Part shown: positions 26,002 through 34,507 of the stretch, one piece after another | How the letters are laid out: each line of letters starts with the position of its first letter | How positions within the stretch are numbered: the first letter of the stretch is position 1 | NCBI RefSeq assembly: GCF_027853915.1 | Contig: NZ_JAQGLA010000021.1 | Location: 1-64,000 of the forward strand | Direction of reading: 5' to 3' | Source of the DNA: Saccharopolyspora oryzae | GTDB lineage: Bacteria; Actinomycetota; Actinomycetes; Mycobacteriales; Pseudonocardiaceae | Length of the DNA: 64,000 nucleotides | Position numbers and translations under genes: made by a program | The notes under the pieces: generated by a model | What the model was told of the DNA's origin: nothing | The model's database searches: none | The model's input: only the letters and a program-made list of their open reading frames with translations

Positions 26002-27317
26002 AGCTCCTCCCGGAACAGCTCGACGACCCGGCGCACGGTGTCCGCGGTGGCTGCCGCGTTGGCTTGCGGGGTTCCGCCGCCGGCGATCCAGAACACGCCC
26101 GGGATCAACGCGGCCGCGGTCGTGTAGGAGGTCGGGAGGTTGGGCACGTCGAGGATGAAGTGGCCTGCTCCCGGCTGGACCACGTGCTCGGCCCGGCCAC
26201 CGAGCCGGCGCGCGGCGACGTCCAGCAGCCGCTGCGACGGCCACAACTCGTCCTGCTCGGCGGACACCAGCACGAATGCGGCATCGCTGCGCTCGACCGG
26301 GATCGCGGCGCGGTCCAGTTCGTCCGGCGTGGCCGTAGTGCCCTGGGTGTCGACGAACTGCCCGGGACGTCCGCGCGCAGCCGAGGCCAGGAAGCCGACC
26401 GGGGATCCGGGCGAAGCGATCACCAGCGGCGGGAGGTCGGCACCGGCACGCGTCCAGGACGATCCCGGTTGCACCGCTCCGGGGAACACCGCCCCGGACC
26501 CCACGATCGACGCCACCGCACCCACCCCCGGCGCGAACGCGCCCAGCACCAGCGCGAACTCGCCGCCCCTGGACAACCCGACCACGCCCACCCGCCCGTC
26601 GGAGACCTCCGGCCGGGCCTGCAACCAGTCCACCGCACGGGTGCCGTACTCGACGGGGATCCGGTCCAGCGCGGGCGGCAACCCGGGCAGTCCGAAGTAG
26701 GCCAGGCCGAGCACCGCGAAGCCCTTCCCGGCCAAGAACCGCCCCAGCTCGGGGTTCGGCCGGCCGCCTTCGGATCCGCCCAGCAGGATCACGCCCGGGT
26801 GCGGCCCGGGACCGGGTGGGAGGTGGAGATCACCGACCAGCCCGTCCTCGGCGGTCGGCGTCGACCGCACTCCCGGCGCGTGCAGCGGCACCACCAGCGG
26901 CGCCTGCGCCACCGTGCTCCCGCCGACGTCGACGCCGATGGTCAGCCGGAGCTCGGGTCCGCTCAGCGCGGCTCGCGGTTCGGACACCGGTTCCCCGGAC
27001 GGCAACCGCATCGACCACAGCAGTCCGGTGGGGTCCGTCCCGGTGTAGGAGCCGGTGATCGGAGCCTGCCCGGCGATGTCGACGCGCCCGCCGCGATCCG
27101 CCGCGAACGTCGCCCACGAAGTCCACAGCCGACCGCGGTCGTCGGTCGTCCGCGCCCACACCGAAGCCTGCTCCCCCGGCGCCAATCCGCTCACGACGAC
27201 CGCCAGCGGCTCGTCGATCGCACCGCCGCCGACGTCCAGCTCTGGGGCGGACCTGGCAGTGCCCGCGCACCCGGCGAGCAGCAGCGCCACGGCCAGCAGG
27301 CCGATCGCACTTCGCAT
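25998..27317 (-). CDS. Lipoprotein acyl-CoA thioesterase/BAAT-like alpha/beta hydrolase
   Basis: 439 residues. A signal peptide with lipobox LLLAGC, an N-terminal beta-sandwich domain of the bile-acid-CoA hydrolase family (DEPLAVVVSGLAPGEQASVWA), and a C-terminal alpha/beta hydrolase. The nucleophile elbow is GLSRGG (Ser), the acid is in SAEQDELWPS and the His in GAGHF. Relatives hydrolyse acyl-CoA or transfer acyl groups to amino acids; an extracytoplasmic location would make acyl-CoA an unlikely substrate. ATG 27317 follows GGAGG. It is divergent from an SDR gene across a palindrome-bearing region. Confidence 0.82.
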   Translation of the reverse strand: MRSAIGLLAVALLLAGCAGTARSAPELDVGGGAIDEPLAVVVSGLAPGEQASVWARTTDDRGRLWTSWATFAADRGGRVDIAGQAPITGSYTGTDPTGLLWSMRLPSGEPVSEPRAALSGPELRLTIGVDVGGSTVAQAPLVVPLHAPGVRSTPTAEDGLVGDLHLPPGPGPHPGVILLGGSEGGRPNPELGRFLAGKGFAVLGLAYFGLPGLPPALDRIPVEYGTRAVDWLQARPEVSDGRVGVVGLSRGGEFALVLGAFAPGVGAVASIVGSGAVFPGAVQPGSSWTRAGADLPPLVIASPGSPVGFLASAARGRPGQFVDTQGTTATPDELDRAAIPVERSDAAFVLVSAEQDELWPSQRLLDVAARRLGGRAEHVVQPGAGHFILDVPNLPTSYTTAAALIPGVFWIAGGGTPQANAAATADTVRRVVELFREEL

Positions 27318-27419
27318 CGAAGCCTCCACTCCAAGATCGAGTGGGGTCGACTGTGCGGTCTCCCGCGACGGGAGGGTCAAGTCCGCCGCATCAGCCTCTT
27401 CCGCGCTGGTCCGGGGGAA

Positions 27420-27448
27420 CCTACTATGAGTAGGCTACTGCGGAGTAG
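27420..27448. promoter_or_regulatory. Two adjacent inverted repeats, probable operator
   Basis: CCTACTATGAGTAGG (27420-27434) and CTACTGCGGAGTAG (27435-27448) lie side by side, sharing CTACT/AGTAG half-sites, 25 nt before the SDR start and 103 nt before the divergent hydrolase start. This spacing suggests binding of a TetR- or MarR-type dimer pair. No regulator gene is adjacent. Confidence 0.6.
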
Positions 27449-27472
27449 ATAACGTCGATCGAGGGAGTGCAC

Positions 27473-28345
27473 ATGCCGAACGTGTCCGGCAAGGTCGTCC
27501 TGATCACCGGTGCCGCGCGGGGGATCGGCGCGCAGACCGCCCGGGAGCTGGCCCGCCGAGGCGCCCGGCTCGCCCTGGTCGGACTGGAGCCCGACGAGCT
27601 GGCGGCCGTCGCGGCCGAACTCGGCGACGGCCACTTCTGGGCCGAGGCCGACGTCACCGACGGCGACTCGATCAAGGCCGCCGTGGACGCCGCCGCCGAG
27701 CAGCTCGGGCGCATCGACGTGGTCATCGCCAACGCCGGGATCGCGCCCATCGGCACCGTGCGCAAGAGCGATCCGCGCGCGTTCACCAAGACCATCGACG
27801 TCAACATCAACGGCGTCTTCCACACCGCCCGCGCCGCCCTGCCGCACCTGATCGAGCGCCGCGGCTACCTGCTGGTGGTCTCGTCGCTGTCGGCGTTCAC
27901 GCCGATCGGCGGCATGGCCGCCTACACCGCGAGCAAGTCCGGCGCGGAGGCGCTGGCCAGCGCGCTGCGCACGGAGGTGTCGCACCTGGGCGTGATGGTC
28001 GGCAGCGCGCACCCGTCGTGGATCGACACCGACATGGTGCGCGACGTGGCGCAGGACCTGAGCGCTTTCGAGCAGATGCGCAAGCGCCTGCCGTGGCCGA
28101 TGCGCTCCACCACGAGCGTGCAGGACTGCGCCAAGGCCTTCGCCGACGGCGTCGAGCGGCGCGCCCGCCGGGTGTACGTGCCGCGGGCGGTCGCGCTGAT
28201 GCACTGGCTGCGCAACCTCCCGGCGTCCGGGGTCGTCGAGATCCTGATGCGGCCGACCGTCCGGCGTCTGATCCCGAAGATGGAGCAGGAGGTCGACGCG
28301 CTCGGCCGCTCCCTCAGCGAGCGCAACCAGAAGCTCCAGGGCTGA
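27473..28345 (+). CDS. Short-chain dehydrogenase/reductase
   Basis: 290 residues. The NAD(P) motif TGAARGIG, NAG in VIANAGIAPIG, the catalytic Ser in VVSSLSAF and YxxxK in YTASKSG are all present. The C-terminal extension (LMHWLRNLPASGVVEILMR) is longer than classical SDRs and probably membrane-associated, as in several mycobacterial lipid-related SDRs. The ATG at 27473 follows GAGGGAG; GTG at 27467 is the alternative. Substrate unknown. Confidence 0.88.
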   Translation: MPNVSGKVVLITGAARGIGAQTARELARRGARLALVGLEPDELAAVAAELGDGHFWAEADVTDGDSIKAAVDAAAEQLGRIDVVIANAGIAPIGTVRKSDPRAFTKTIDVNINGVFHTARAALPHLIERRGYLLVVSSLSAFTPIGGMAAYTASKSGAEALASALRTEVSHLGVMVGSAHPSWIDTDMVRDVAQDLSAFEQMRKRLPWPMRSTTSVQDCAKAFADGVERRARRVYVPRAVALMHWLRNLPASGVVEILMRPTVRRLIPKMEQEVDALGRSLSERNQKLQG

Positions 28346-28456
28346 TCCGCCCGGCCAAGGGGTTGCACCGCCGCGCAAAACGGGGGCGGGAGAAGGCCAG
28401 TTGGGACCGGTGGCCGGGGGTGTCTGACGCGGAAGGCTTTCCCCGGCCACCGGGGT

Positions 28457-29080
28457 TCATCGGGAGCGCTGCTCGCTGAGCACTCCTCGCTCCTGTTCGA
28501 TCTTGGCGATCAGGGTCCACACCGTTTGGCCGGCGCGGCCGCTGGCGCTGTGCTGCGGGCGGCTGCCGAGCCAGTGCGGCAGCCGCACCAGGAGCGCGCC
28601 GACGGTCGCGCCGATCGTGTTGCACACCACGTCGTCGGTCGCCGCGACCCGGCCGGGGATGCCCAGGAACTGGACCAGCTCGATGGACACCGACAGCAAC
28701 AGTCCGAAGAACGCGATCTTGACGACGCTGTCGAACCACGGCACGCGCTGCGGGACCAGCACCGCCAGCGGCATCAGCAGGACCAGGTTCCCCGCCAACT
28801 GCACCCACGGCAGCAGGTCGCCGGGGCCCGCCGTCAGCGCCATCGACACGTCGTTGCCGAGGCTCGGCCGGACCGGATCCGCGGGCGGCGGCGGTTGCGG
28901 CAGGAACACCAGGTATCCGACGGTGAGCACCGAGTAGGCGAGCGCCCCGTCCAGCAACGGCTCGCGGGGGTCGGAGCCGCTGCGCACCACCGCTGATGCC
29001 ACCGCCACCACCACCGAGAGCGGAAGCAGGATCGTCACCACCGGTGCGAATCCGCCGAATGCCACGAGAACCTGCTGCAC
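28457..29080 (-). CDS. VanZ-family membrane protein
   Basis: About 207 residues with five hydrophobic segments. The VanZ signature is present as DLLPWVQLAGNLVLLMPLAVLVP followed by SIELVQFLGIPGRVAATDDVVCNTIGATVGALL. VanZ relatives are linked to teicoplanin resistance and envelope stress, though most are uncharacterised. GTG 29080 is preferred because GAGGAAG lies about 10 nt upstream; ATG 29107 is possible. It is isolated between intergenic regions. Confidence 0.8.
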   Translation of the reverse strand: MQQVLVAFGGFAPVVTILLPLSVVVAVASAVVRSGSDPREPLLDGALAYSVLTVGYLVFLPQPPPPADPVRPSLGNDVSMALTAGPGDLLPWVQLAGNLVLLMPLAVLVPQRVPWFDSVVKIAFFGLLLSVSIELVQFLGIPGRVAATDDVVCNTIGATVGALLVRLPHWLGSRPQHSASGRAGQTVWTLIAKIEQERGVLSEQRSR

Positions 29081-29696
29081 GTGAGCCGCACTTCCTCTGG
29101 CCGCCATCGCCAGGAACACCCGGCCACCGAAGAATCCACAGTGGATCGTCCGGCGAACCGGAAAACCGTTGGGAATGCACATCTCCAGCGGTCGGCGTTG
29201 ACCGACTTTCGTCTGAGCGTCAGGGTTCAGAAGCGGCCGGGCGCCGTTTCGGGGGCCACGACGCCCGGCCGCGGGCGGAAACTCGTCGGATGAAACCGCA
29301 GGTGAGACGCCATCGCATCGCCCCAGCAGGGGTCTGCTGCACGTCCACCTCCCGACTCGTCCCGCGCCACTTTCCGAATAGTTCCGAAATCGACCCGGTC
29401 GCTGTTGAACATAACGACCGGAGAACGGATCACCAGCTCCGTGACCAAAACCCGCCAGTCCATTCGGCACCATCCACAGAGGACTGTAAAACCGATTCGA
29501 CAACACCTCACCAGCTATTTTCATTCGACGGACCACCGATAGAGATCTGTTGTTCACACAATTCCCACGGGAGGCCTGCTGGGAATTCAGCGGAACAGCG
29601 GATGAACGTCGAATGAGGACTCCGCGACGACGTGATCCCGACGGCACCGGCCGAAACCCGGGCCGCTCCCCCGGGAACGCGACCTATGCTGGCCAG
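29081..29696. other. Long gap without a recognisable gene
   Basis: Overlapping short frames exist on both strands but none has a good ribosome site or a recognisable family. The segment is more AT-rich than its surroundings from about 29450 to 29580. TATGCT at 29685-29690, just before the GTG of the next gene, could be a -10 element that gives a leaderless transcript. Confidence 0.5.
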
Positions 29697-30950
29697 GTGA
29701 GTTCCAACCCGCTCCTCGACAGCCTGCGCAACGCCGTCACCGCAGCCCCCGAAGACATCGCCCTGCGCTTGCACCTGGCGGAGCTGCTGCTGTCCGACGG
29801 GGCCCGCGACGAGGCCGTGTCGCACATCGCGGCGGCGTTGCAGCAAGAGCCGGGCAACGCGGCCGCCTCGCGGATGATGGCGCAAGCACTCGCCCCCGCT
29901 GACCGGACCGAGCCCGAGGAGCCGGAGCCCGCGCCGAAGAAGAGCTACGACTGGTCGGCGGCCGAAGCGGAACTCGCCGACGTGGTGCAGCCGCGCTTCA
30001 TCGAGTCCGACGAGTCCGAGCAGGACGACGAACCCGAGGCGGTGCCCAGCGACCCGCAAGCCGACGGCGCCGTCTTCGAGGTCGAGACCTCCGACGTCCG
30101 GCTGGACGACGTCGGCGGCATGACCGAGGTGAAGAAGCGGCTGAACGCGGCGTTCCTCGCGCCGATGCGCAACGCGAAGCTGCGCAAGCTGTTCGGCAAG
30201 AGCCTGCGCGGCGGCCTGCTGCTCTACGGCCCGCCCGGCTGCGGCAAGACGTTCCTGGCCAAGGCCGTGGCCGGCGAGCTCGGCGCCCGGTTCATCTCGG
30301 TGACGCTCCAGGAAGTCCTGGACATGTGGATGGGCAACTCCGAGAAGAACATGCACGCGCTGTTCCAGACCGCCCGGCAGAACGCGCCGTGCGTGCTGTT
30401 CTTCGACGAGATCGACGCGATCGGCCAGCGCCGGTCCCAGCTGCGCAACTCGGGGCTGCGCGGCACGGTGAACCAGCTGCTGACCGAGCTGGACGGCGTG
30501 AAGTCCGACAACGAGGGCGTTTTCGTGCTCGCCGCGACGAACCACCCGTGGGACATCGACCAGGCGCTGCTGCGGCCGGGCCGGTTCGACCGCGCGGTGG
30601 CGGTGCTGCCGCCGGACGACGAGGCCCGCAAGGCGATCCTGGGCTACCACCTCAAGGACCGGCCGGTCGCAGGCATCAAGCTGTCCGAGCTGGTCAAGCG
30701 CACCGACGGGTTCTCCGGCGCGGACCTCGCGCACATCTGCGAGGCGGCCAGCGAGCGAGCCCTGATGGATTCCATCGAGGCCGGTGAGCCGCGGATGATC
30801 GAGATGCCGGACCTGCTCGGCGCCCTCGGCGAGGTGACGCCGTCGACGACGTCGTGGTTCACCACCGCCCGCAACGTGGTGCTGTACTCCAACCAGGACG
30901 GGACCTACAACGACCTGGCCGCCTACCTGAAGAAGAAGCGGATGCTGTGA
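29697..30950 (+). CDS. AAA+ ATPase with N-terminal TPR-like region (FtsH/VPS4-type core)
   Basis: 417 residues, GTG start. Residues 1-70 form two TPR-like helices (LHLAELLLSDGARDEAVSHIAAAL), then an acidic linker. The ATPase core has Walker A YGPPGCGKTFLAKAVAGEL, a pore loop at LDMWMGNSE, Walker B FFDEIDAIGQRR and the second region LLRPGRFDRAV. It lacks protease and membrane domains. The stop overlaps the start of a TPR membrane-protein gene (GTGA), so the two probably form a complex. The task is unknown; protein remodelling is expected from the family. Confidence 0.85.
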   Translation: MSSNPLLDSLRNAVTAAPEDIALRLHLAELLLSDGARDEAVSHIAAALQQEPGNAAASRMMAQALAPADRTEPEEPEPAPKKSYDWSAAEAELADVVQPRFIESDESEQDDEPEAVPSDPQADGAVFEVETSDVRLDDVGGMTEVKKRLNAAFLAPMRNAKLRKLFGKSLRGGLLLYGPPGCGKTFLAKAVAGELGARFISVTLQEVLDMWMGNSEKNMHALFQTARQNAPCVLFFDEIDAIGQRRSQLRNSGLRGTVNQLLTELDGVKSDNEGVFVLAATNHPWDIDQALLRPGRFDRAVAVLPPDDEARKAILGYHLKDRPVAGIKLSELVKRTDGFSGADLAHICEAASERALMDSIEAGEPRMIEMPDLLGALGEVTPSTTSWFTTARNVVLYSNQDGTYNDLAAYLKKKRML

Positions 30951-32086
30951 GCGACGCGGACGTCAAGGTCGAGCAGGTCCGGAACCTGCTGGAGGCCAAG
31001 CGGTTCGACCTCGCGAAGCAGCAGCTCGCCCCGCTGCTCGCGGCCTGGCCCGACAACTACCTGCTCTGGCAGCTGCTGGCGCTGGCGCACCTGGGCTCCC
31101 GGGAGCACGCCGAGGCGCAGCAGGCCGTTTCGCAGGCACTCGCCCTCAACCCGCAGGACGAGGACCTGCACCTGCTGATGTGCAAGGTGCTGGTCGCGTG
31201 GGACCGGATCGGCGAGGGCATCACGTGGGCCCAGCGCGCGCTGGAGCTGAACCCGAACTCGGCGGAAGCGCACCTGCAGATCGCCAACGGCCTGGCGGTC
31301 GTGGAGAAGCACCTCGACCAGGCCCTCTGGCACGCCCAACGCGCCCGCGACCTCGAACCGGACGCGGCGCTGACGCACTGCGTGCTCGGCACCGTCCTGG
31401 TGTCGATGGGCGGCAAGCAGGCCGCCCGCCAAGCCCGCGAGCCGCTGGAAACCGCCCTGCGCCTGGACCCGCAGCTAGCGGTGGCGTGGAACGTCATGGG
31501 CCTGGCCGCGCTCCGGTCCGGCCGCATCAAGGAGGCGCTGCGCGCGTTCATCACGACGTTGCAGCTCAACCCGCAGTCCGGCGACGCGGCCCACAACCTC
31601 CCGCTGGCGGTGTGGGCCCTGGTCTCCCGCGGCCGCTGGTGGATCTTCGCCCTGCTGATCCCGACTGCGGTCCTGTCCGCCCTGGCCTTCACGACCACCG
31701 GCATCGCCTCGGTCGCGATCCACGTCGTCGGCGGGGCCCTGATCGCAGCGGGCGCCTGGTGGGCGCTGGTCCTGCGCATCCGCAACGTCTTCCCGGAGTC
31801 CATGCGCCTGGCGGCGATCAACGTCCTGCGCCGGGACCGCTTGGTCCGCCCCACCTTGACCGGCCTGGCGATCGGAGCGGTGGTCCAGGTCCTGATGGTG
31901 GTGGGCCCGATCGGTCCGGCGGGCCTGGGCGCGGCGTTCTGGGCAGCGGCCCTCGGCAACTTCATCGGCCACCGGGTCTCGATCTCCAGGCTCAACAAGG
32001 CCACGAAAGCCCTGAACGCCGAACGAGAAGCCCAATGGCTCACGGTGGTGACGCCCCAACCCTCACCGGCACCTGCACGGGTGTGA
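30947..32086 (+). CDS. TPR protein with C-terminal membrane helices, partner of the AAA+ ATPase
   Basis: 379 residues, GTG start. About five TPR units (for example LLAAWPDNYLLWQLLALAHL and ALELNPNSAEAHLQIANGLA) fill residues 1-220. Three or four membrane helices follow (WWIFALLIPTAVLSALAFT, IHVVGGALIAAGAWWALVL, LTGLAIGAVVQVLMVVGPIG). The TPR part faces the cytosol by the positive-inside rule, where it could recruit the ATPase encoded just before. No enzymatic motif is seen. Confidence 0.8.
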   Translation: MSDADVKVEQVRNLLEAKRFDLAKQQLAPLLAAWPDNYLLWQLLALAHLGSREHAEAQQAVSQALALNPQDEDLHLLMCKVLVAWDRIGEGITWAQRALELNPNSAEAHLQIANGLAVVEKHLDQALWHAQRARDLEPDAALTHCVLGTVLVSMGGKQAARQAREPLETALRLDPQLAVAWNVMGLAALRSGRIKEALRAFITTLQLNPQSGDAAHNLPLAVWALVSRGRWWIFALLIPTAVLSALAFTTTGIASVAIHVVGGALIAAGAWWALVLRIRNVFPESMRLAAINVLRRDRLVRPTLTGLAIGAVVQVLMVVGPIGPAGLGAAFWAAALGNFIGHRVSISRLNKATKALNAEREAQWLTVVTPQPSPAPARV

Positions 32087-32134
32087 GCCCTTCACGATCA
32101 CTTGAGAAGAGCCAGCCGGCTCTAGAATCCGCGG

Positions 32135-32743
32135 ATGAACACCCCAGACGCGCGTCTGGAGCGCGCCCGCCAACGCTGCGCCACCGCGCGCACGATCCTC
32201 GACCGGCTCGACCTGTTCGAGCGGTGGCGGCCGTTCGGTTCTCCGGTGCTCGTGGGTTCCGTCGCCCTCGACTTGGTGGTGGAGCCCGACATCGACGTGG
32301 AGATCTACTCCCCCTCCCCGTCCATCGCCGAGGGATTCGCCGCCCTCACCTCCTGCGCGCAGCTGCCCGGGGTGCGCAAACTGCGCTTCACCAACGCACT
32401 GGATCTGCCGGACCAGGGGCTCTACTGGCGCCTGGACTACGAGTTCACACCCGAAGAGACCTGGAAGATCGACATGTGGTGGCTGCCCGACGACCATCCC
32501 GGTCCCCGAGCAGCGGACCTCGTCGCCCCCGTGCGCGCGGCTCTGGACGACTCAACGCGCGACGCCGTCCTCGCGATCAAAGAAGGCGCGGCGGCGCGGG
32601 GCGAAGCGACGCAGGGTGTGTGGGTCTACCAGTCGGTGCTGGACCACGGAGTCCGCACCTACGACGAGTTCCGCACCTGGCTCGCCCAAACCCCGACGGA
32701 CAGCCTGACGTCGTGGCACCCGGGCGGCCCCAAGAGGTCGTGA
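32135..32743 (+). CDS. Nucleotidyltransferase-like protein
   Basis: 202 residues. The segment VLVGSVALDLVVEPDIDVEIY has the GS...DxD arrangement of the polymerase-beta-type nucleotidyltransferase fold, but the rest matches no family I recognise. Relatives in actinomycetes are uncharacterised. The TGA at 32741-32743 is provided by an interspersed hairpin repeat (32731-32783), so the last residues GGPKRS may have been remodelled by the insertion. Confidence 0.6.
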   Translation: MNTPDARLERARQRCATARTILDRLDLFERWRPFGSPVLVGSVALDLVVEPDIDVEIYSPSPSIAEGFAALTSCAQLPGVRKLRFTNALDLPDQGLYWRLDYEFTPEETWKIDMWWLPDDHPGPRAADLVAPVRAALDDSTRDAVLAIKEGAAARGEATQGVWVYQSVLDHGVRTYDEFRTWLAQTPTDSLTSWHPGGPKRS

Positions 32744-32783
32744 GTGCGAAGCAGGGCTAGAACACTGTTACGCACTCACGACT
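32731..32783. repeat. 53-nt direct repeat with hairpin (copy 1 of the SDR-flanking pair)
   Basis: Identical base for base to 33809-33861. Outer arms TCGTGAGTGCG and CGCACTCACGA (32738-32748 and 32770-32780) form a hairpin. It lies between convergent genes and overlaps the stop of the upstream gene. Confidence 0.92.
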
Positions 32784-32789
32784 CCGTGC

Positions 32790-33737
32790 TCAGGTGACCG
32801 GGCGGGTGCGCGTCCCACTCCAGCTGTCGGGTTGCGTGCCGTCGACGTCGGTGAATCCGTACTCGCGCGCCAGATCGGCGGAACTGACCGATCGTTGGTT
32901 CCACCGCATCCGACTCGAATCCGCAGCGAGCGCAGCGACACCACGCCCCACGTACCGGGGCGATTCGGAAGCGGCGAACCCCTCCGGGGCAACCGGATGG
33001 CCTTCAACAGCTCCGTCGAGCGCGTCGCGCCAATTGCTCTCGGTGACGCCGAAGTTCTCCAGCATCATCTCGGACCGCAACCACCCGGGCGTGACCGCGA
33101 CCGCAGTCGCACCGTGCGGTGCGAGCTCGTGCCCTTGCGAGAACGCCAACCGGTTGACCGCGACCTTGGCGAGGTCGTAGTAGACCGAGATCCGGTAGTT
33201 GTCCGCGTTGAACGCCGCGGTCCCATCGGTGACCTCGACGAGCAGACCGCCCGGCCGGTCGACGAGCAGCGGCAGCAAGTGGTGGGACGTGATGAGGTGC
33301 GTATCGATCGCCAGCCGGAGGATGCGGAGTCCGGCGTCCAGATCGTGTTGCCAAACGGGCGTGTTCCACGTGGCCGGAGGTCCTTTGAGCACTTCCGCAC
33401 CCCAGATGTCGTTCACCAGCACGTCGATGTGCCCGTAGTCGGCCCGCAGCCGTTCCGCGAGCCCCCGGACCTGCTCGGGATCGAGGTGATCGACCTGGAG
33501 CGCAACACCTGTTCCGCCGAGCTCGGTCACCAGCTCAGCGGTCTCCTCGATGCACTCGCCTCGTTGGTAGTCCGACCGGATCGAGGCATCACCGTCGCGA
33601 CTGCTGCGCCCAGTGCACACGACGGTGGCGCCCGCCTCCGCCAGCCCAGCAGCGATACCACGGCCGGCCCCACGAGTCGCACCCGCGACGACCGCTACGT
33701 GGCCGCGCAGTCGATCGCGCTCTGGGATCGCAGTCAC
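32790..33737 (-). CDS. SDR family oxidoreductase
   Basis: 315 residues, GTG start. NAD(P) motif AGATRGAGRGIA, the segment VLVNDIWGAE in place of NNAG, and YYDLAKVAVN giving the YxxxK pair. The variant NDIWG is typical of a large-substrate SDR subgroup (TIGR03971-like proteins lack it), so the substrate is uncertain. The whole gene is bracketed by the identical 53-nt repeats, which suggests it arrived or can be lost as a cassette. Confidence 0.85.
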   Translation of the reverse strand: MTAIPERDRLRGHVAVVAGATRGAGRGIAAGLAEAGATVVCTGRSSRDGDASIRSDYQRGECIEETAELVTELGGTGVALQVDHLDPEQVRGLAERLRADYGHIDVLVNDIWGAEVLKGPPATWNTPVWQHDLDAGLRILRLAIDTHLITSHHLLPLLVDRPGGLLVEVTDGTAAFNADNYRISVYYDLAKVAVNRLAFSQGHELAPHGATAVAVTPGWLRSEMMLENFGVTESNWRDALDGAVEGHPVAPEGFAASESPRYVGRGVAALAADSSRMRWNQRSVSSADLAREYGFTDVDGTQPDSWSGTRTRPVT

Positions 33738-33808
33738 ACCACGAGTCTGTCAAACCGACCGCACCAGCACACCGCGGAACCGGGTCGTCACCAGGGCTTG
33801 CCGGATTT

Positions 33809-33861
33809 CAAGAGGTCGTGAGTGCGAAGCAGGGCTAGAACACTGTTACGCACTCACGACT
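33809..33861. repeat. 53-nt direct repeat with hairpin (copy 2 of the SDR-flanking pair)
   Basis: Identical to 32731-32783 in the same orientation. The arm CACTCACGAC supplies the stop codon of the minus-strand gene ending at 33854. Confidence 0.92.
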
Positions 33862-34438
33862 TCGGGTCGCGGCCGAGGAGGGCTGCGAGTTTTTCGAGTG
33901 GTGGGGCCGTTTCCGGGACCTCTCGGGGTGGGGCGAAGGGGCTTCGGTCCGGGGGGATCTCGGGGAGCGCCGACTTGGTGAAGTCGAGTTGGCGCTCGAC
34001 CACTTCGTCGGCGTAGCGGGGTTTCTGGTTCGTCGCTCGCGCCAGGTCCCAGCCGTGGACGAGCTCTTCGACTGCGCGCAGGTGGACTGCGGCGATGCCG
34101 GGGACGTCGCCCGCCGGCACGCGGAAGCGCTGGTCCAGCACGCCTGGTCGGCGGAACGCGGCGAGCAGGCCTTCAGCCGCGCTCCGGTAGGCCGCCGCCG
34201 GGTCGTTGCCGAGGACGTCGCTGTTGGTCGGGTCCAGCGCTCCGGGCGCGAGGGCCACCTCGCCGCGCAAGATGCCGTTGAAGAGCCGGTGCCCGATGAC
34301 CATGTGGCTGACCAGCTCGCGGACGTTCCAGTCGGTGCACGGCGTTGCGGCGTCCCACTGGTCGCGCTGCACTCCGGCGACCAGCTCGCCGGTGGCGGTG
34401 AGGACCAGCGCGAGGTCGTCGATGGGCGAAGCGGTCAT
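33854..34438 (-). CDS. TIGR03086/mycothiol maleylpyruvate isomerase-like metal-binding protein
   Basis: 194 residues. A DinB-type four-helix fold is suggested by ATPCTDWNVRELVSHMVIGHRLF and AVEELVHGWDLARAT, with His residues of the metal site. Members use or bind mycothiol in actinobacteria, and the TIGR03086 branch is mostly uncharacterised. The C-terminal end, LAALLGRDPKS, and its stop run into the hairpin repeat at 33809-33861. Confidence 0.82.
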   Translation of the reverse strand: MTASPIDDLALVLTATGELVAGVQRDQWDAATPCTDWNVRELVSHMVIGHRLFNGILRGEVALAPGALDPTNSDVLGNDPAAAYRSAAEGLLAAFRRPGVLDQRFRVPAGDVPGIAAVHLRAVEELVHGWDLARATNQKPRYADEVVERQLDFTKSALPEIPPDRSPFAPPREVPETAPPLEKLAALLGRDPKS

Positions 34439-34507
34439 GGGATCCCTCCACGATGGCCAGCGGTTCGCCCGGACAGTACTGGAACTCCACCGACTTTTGG
34501 CGGGTGA

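Noticed and set aside
28996-29616. Possible genes in the gap before the AAA+ gene (28996-29616 + and 29227-29511 -)
   Set aside because: No ribosome site, no recognisable domain, and composition is like non-coding sequence.
32790-33861. Composite transposon around the SDR gene
   Set aside because: The 53-nt repeats are direct, too short for IS elements, and no transposase is present.
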